Assembly (NCBI GenBank): GCA_002699335.1
Contig: PACG01000176.1
Coordinates: 608 to 8,687 of the forward strand
DNA length: 8,080 bases
Reading direction: 5' to 3'
Source of the DNA: Candidatus Poribacteria bacterium
GTDB lineage: Bacteria > Poribacteria > WGA-4E > UBA9662
Shown: one piece after another, positions 7,015 through 8,080 of the stretch
How positions within the stretch are numbered: position 1 is the first letter of the stretch
How the letters are laid out: every line of letters starts with the position of its first letter
Notes under the pieces: model-generated
Told to the model about the DNA's origin: nothing
Database searches by the model: none
Seen by the model: the letters and a program-made list of their open reading frames with translations, nothing else
Translations under genes and position numbers: made by a program

Positions 7015-7295
7015 GGTGCTCCCGAAAGATGGAGAAATCGGTCAACTCCCCAGACCATCCATTTTTCGTCTGAAACAATCCAGCAACAATTGAAGGAAAT
7101 CAGCAATGTGCTACAGGGTGAGGCCTGGAGAAGAAATCGACGTTTGTCCTGAGCAGTCGTTTCAGAAAGGGCTAGTTGAGTCATCAAGGCTGGGCCAAGG
7201 ATTTGGCTGGAATAGAAACCGGGTTCCGTGCTATGCTCAAGGCGAGGCCTGCTCCAGTTTTATCTATTGAGGGTCTCATCTTGACTTCCTGAGTT
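7015..7295. other. Gene-free stretch between IS1 remnant and macro-domain gene
   Basis: About 280 bp without an intact gene. Short open frames exist on both strands. The plus strand has one with IQQQLKEISNVLQGEAW, stopping by 7152; the minus strand has one of 61 codons ending inside the IS repeat. None has a ribosome site, a recognisable motif or family resemblance. It may hold decayed coding DNA and the promoter of the macro-domain gene, but no convincing -35/-10 pair was found. Confidence 0.4.
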
Positions 7296-7300
7296 GGAGG
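7296..7300 (+). promoter_or_regulatory. Ribosome binding site deciding the macro-domain start
   Basis: GGAGG ends immediately before an ATG at 7301, leaving no spacer, and 6 nt before the ATG at 7307. Normal spacing makes 7307 the likely start, shortening the protein by two residues. Confidence 0.7.
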
Positions 7301-7306
7301 ATGATC

Positions 7307-7855
7307 ATGCAGATTGAAATCAATCGCGGACTTATACAAGTGGTAGAAGGTGATATTACCCAACAGAACACGAAGGCCATTGTCAACGCGGCCAATGCGC
7401 AACTGGTGGGAGGATCAGGTGTAGACGGGGCCATCAGGCGTGCAGGCGGCCCCGAAATCACTGCCGAGTGCGATCAGATCCGTGCTCGTCAAGGTGGGTG
7501 TCCCACGGGACAAGCAGTGCTAACTACGGGCGGGGACCTAGCAGCAACTTATGTAATCCATACTGTTGGCCCTATTTGGCAGGGCGGAGCCAATGATGAA
7601 GCTGTACTTTTGGCCAGTTGCTATCACACCAGCCTGACCCTAGCTGCCAAGCACCAAATTACAACAATCTCATTTCCGTCAATTAGCACAGGTATTTACG
7701 GGTACCCGATTCAGCATGCGTCAAAAGTCGCTATCAGCGCGGCCACTGATTTCTTAGGCCAAGAAGAGACAATCTCAGAGATCAGGTTTGTTCTCTTTGG
7801 AGAAGCCGATTTTGCGGTTTATCGACAAGCCCTGGAGTGTTTGACTGAAAACTAA
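7307..7855 (+). CDS. Macro-domain protein, MacroD/YmdB-like ADP-ribose (O-acetyl-ADP-ribose) hydrolase
   Basis: A complete single macro domain of 182 residues, normal for the bacterial YmdB/MacroD group. In order it shows VVEGDIT (12-18, adenine site), IVNAAN (25-30), GGSGVDGAIRRAGG (35-48) with the likely catalytic Asp40, TYVIHTVGP (81-89) and SISTGIYGYP (125-134, the phosphate-binding loop). The family removes acetyl from O-acetyl-ADP-ribose and mono-ADP-ribose from acidic residues, in the cytoplasm; which of these it does here is inference. The position after GAI is Arg, where many relatives have His (GAIHRA), a minor variant. Start ATG 7307 is chosen for GGAGG spacing. It ends in tandem TAA codons. 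No sirtuin, ADP-ribosyltransferase or NAD gene is adjacent. The gene is visibly more GC-rich than the operon across the IS remnant, which hints at a different history. Confidence 0.93.
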   Translation: MQIEINRGLIQVVEGDITQQNTKAIVNAANAQLVGGSGVDGAIRRAGGPEITAECDQIRARQGGCPTGQAVLTTGGDLAATYVIHTVGPIWQGGANDEAVLLASCYHTSLTLAAKHQITTISFPSISTGIYGYPIQHASKVAISAATDFLGQEETISEIRFVLFGEADFAVYRQALECLTEN

Positions 7856-7871
7856 TAAACATAAGAGGCAC

Positions 7872-7923
7872 CAGAATGACGTGTATTCTGTGTGCAACTC
7901 AACCACTCAGAGGGGCCACCCCT
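7872..7923. repeat. Two short hairpins after the macro-domain gene
   Basis: CAGAAT-(7 nt)-ATTCTG (7872-7890) and AGGGG-CCA-CCCCT (7911-7923) are perfect short inverted repeats 14-50 nt past the macro-domain stop. The second is GC-rich but is followed by TGTGAACC, not a T-run, so it is not a classic intrinsic terminator. The first contains the ATG of the possible next gene and could affect its translation. Confidence 0.3.
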
Positions 7924-8080
7924 TGTGAACCGGAACCGGGGAGCGATTTTGACCGGCAGATAGTCAGTACACCACTCCCAAATATTGCCCGCCATTCAGT
8001 CCTCCGTTATTCCTTACGCAACTGCGATAGATATCTCGACTCGGACCTACGTGCGAGTCCGCATCCGCTCCGGGCTCTAT
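7876..8080 (+). CDS. Possible 5' end of an unidentified gene running off the right edge
   Basis: From ATG 7876 the frame stays open for 68 codons to the window end. AAGAGG lies 7 nt upstream, a good ribosome site, and the gap after the macro-domain stop is only 20 bp on the same strand, as in an operon. The product begins MTCILCATQPLRGATPCEPE, with two cysteines as CxxC near the N-terminus and no signal peptide, and goes on with GSDFDRQIVSTPLPN and RHSVLRYSLRNCDRYLDS. I do not recognise a family. Short CxLC openings occur at the start of some secreted RTX or serralysin-type proteins, but this resemblance is weak. The stretch is GC-rich, which lowers the stop-codon rate, so a chance open frame remains possible. 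Confidence 0.42.
   Translation, partial: MTCILCATQPLRGATPCEPEPGSDFDRQIVSTPLPNIARHSVLRYSLRNCDRYLDSDLRASPHPLRAL
8038..8062. repeat. Alternative-pairing inverted repeat near right edge
   Basis: GACTCG (8038-8043) pairs with CGAGTC (8054-8059). The overlapping CGGAC (8042-8046) can instead pair with GTCCG (8057-8061). Two mutually exclusive stems in 24 nt are notable, but they lie inside a possible coding frame and are short enough to be chance. Confidence 0.2.

Noticed and set aside
6225..7032. Target-site duplication flanking the IS1 remnant
   Set aside because: Sequences outside both ends were compared for an 8-9 bp match and none was found at any plausible end position.
7002..7187. 61-residue minus-strand open frame crossing the IS1 end
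   Set aside because: It runs from unassigned DNA into the terminal repeat and stops there, with no motif or ribosome site.
7120..7257. GAGGCCTG occurring twice upstream of the macro-domain gene
   Set aside because: Eight bases repeated once with no wider similarity is within chance expectation.
7184..7461. Minus-strand open frames opposite the macro-domain gene start
   Set aside because: They are antisense shadows of a clearly coding macro-domain gene.
7911..7923. Rho-independent terminator after the macro-domain gene
   Set aside because: The AGGGG/CCCCT hairpin is short and lacks a following T-run, and it lies inside a possible downstream coding frame.

Overview
The window reads as a bacterial chromosome segment of moderate GC content. 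A lipoprotein-type substrate-binding protein points to a Gram-negative-like envelope or at least a lipoprotein-anchored binding protein. A CUT2 sugar transporter next to a DUF4432 gene, with TPR and macro-domain genes and a decaying IS1-family element, suggests an uncultivated heterotroph (for example of the PVC or Poribacteria type). The sequence alone does not fix the taxon, and I hold this weakly.

Layout, left to right. Positions 1-492 (minus) hold the decayed 3' part of a TPR-repeat gene with an apparent frameshift and an in-frame TAG. Positions 523-6043 (minus) hold one sugar operon, transcribed right to left: a sigma70-like promoter (6015-6043), a ~110-nt leader with an inverted repeat, a substrate-binding lipoprotein (RbsB-like), a double ATPase (RbsA-like), a permease (RbsC-like) with an unusual ~110-residue extra domain in its first periplasmic loop, and a DUF4432 aldose-epimerase-like protein with an N-terminal hydrophobic segment. 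Positions 6044-7300 have no intact gene. They hold a 37-codon orphan reading-frame remnant that stops at the edge of a wrecked ~771-bp IS1-family element (6244-7014), followed by ~285 bp of unassigned sequence. Positions 7307-7855 (plus) encode a complete MacroD/YmdB-like macro-domain protein. From 7876 to the right edge there is an open frame with a ribosome binding site, probably the start of another gene.

The operon makes a coherent unit. The binding protein captures a sugar, the ATPase and permease import it, and the DUF4432 protein probably acts on the sugar's anomeric centre or ring form. No kinase, isomerase or local regulator is visible, so the substrate cannot be named; one changed residue in the ribose-binding set argues against simply calling it ribose. 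The right-hand macro-domain region is visibly more GC-rich than the operon and is separated from it by the IS remnant. The most unusual item is the permease insertion, which looks like half of a periplasmic-binding-protein fold grafted between TM1 and TM2. No CRISPR array, tRNA or rRNA was seen.
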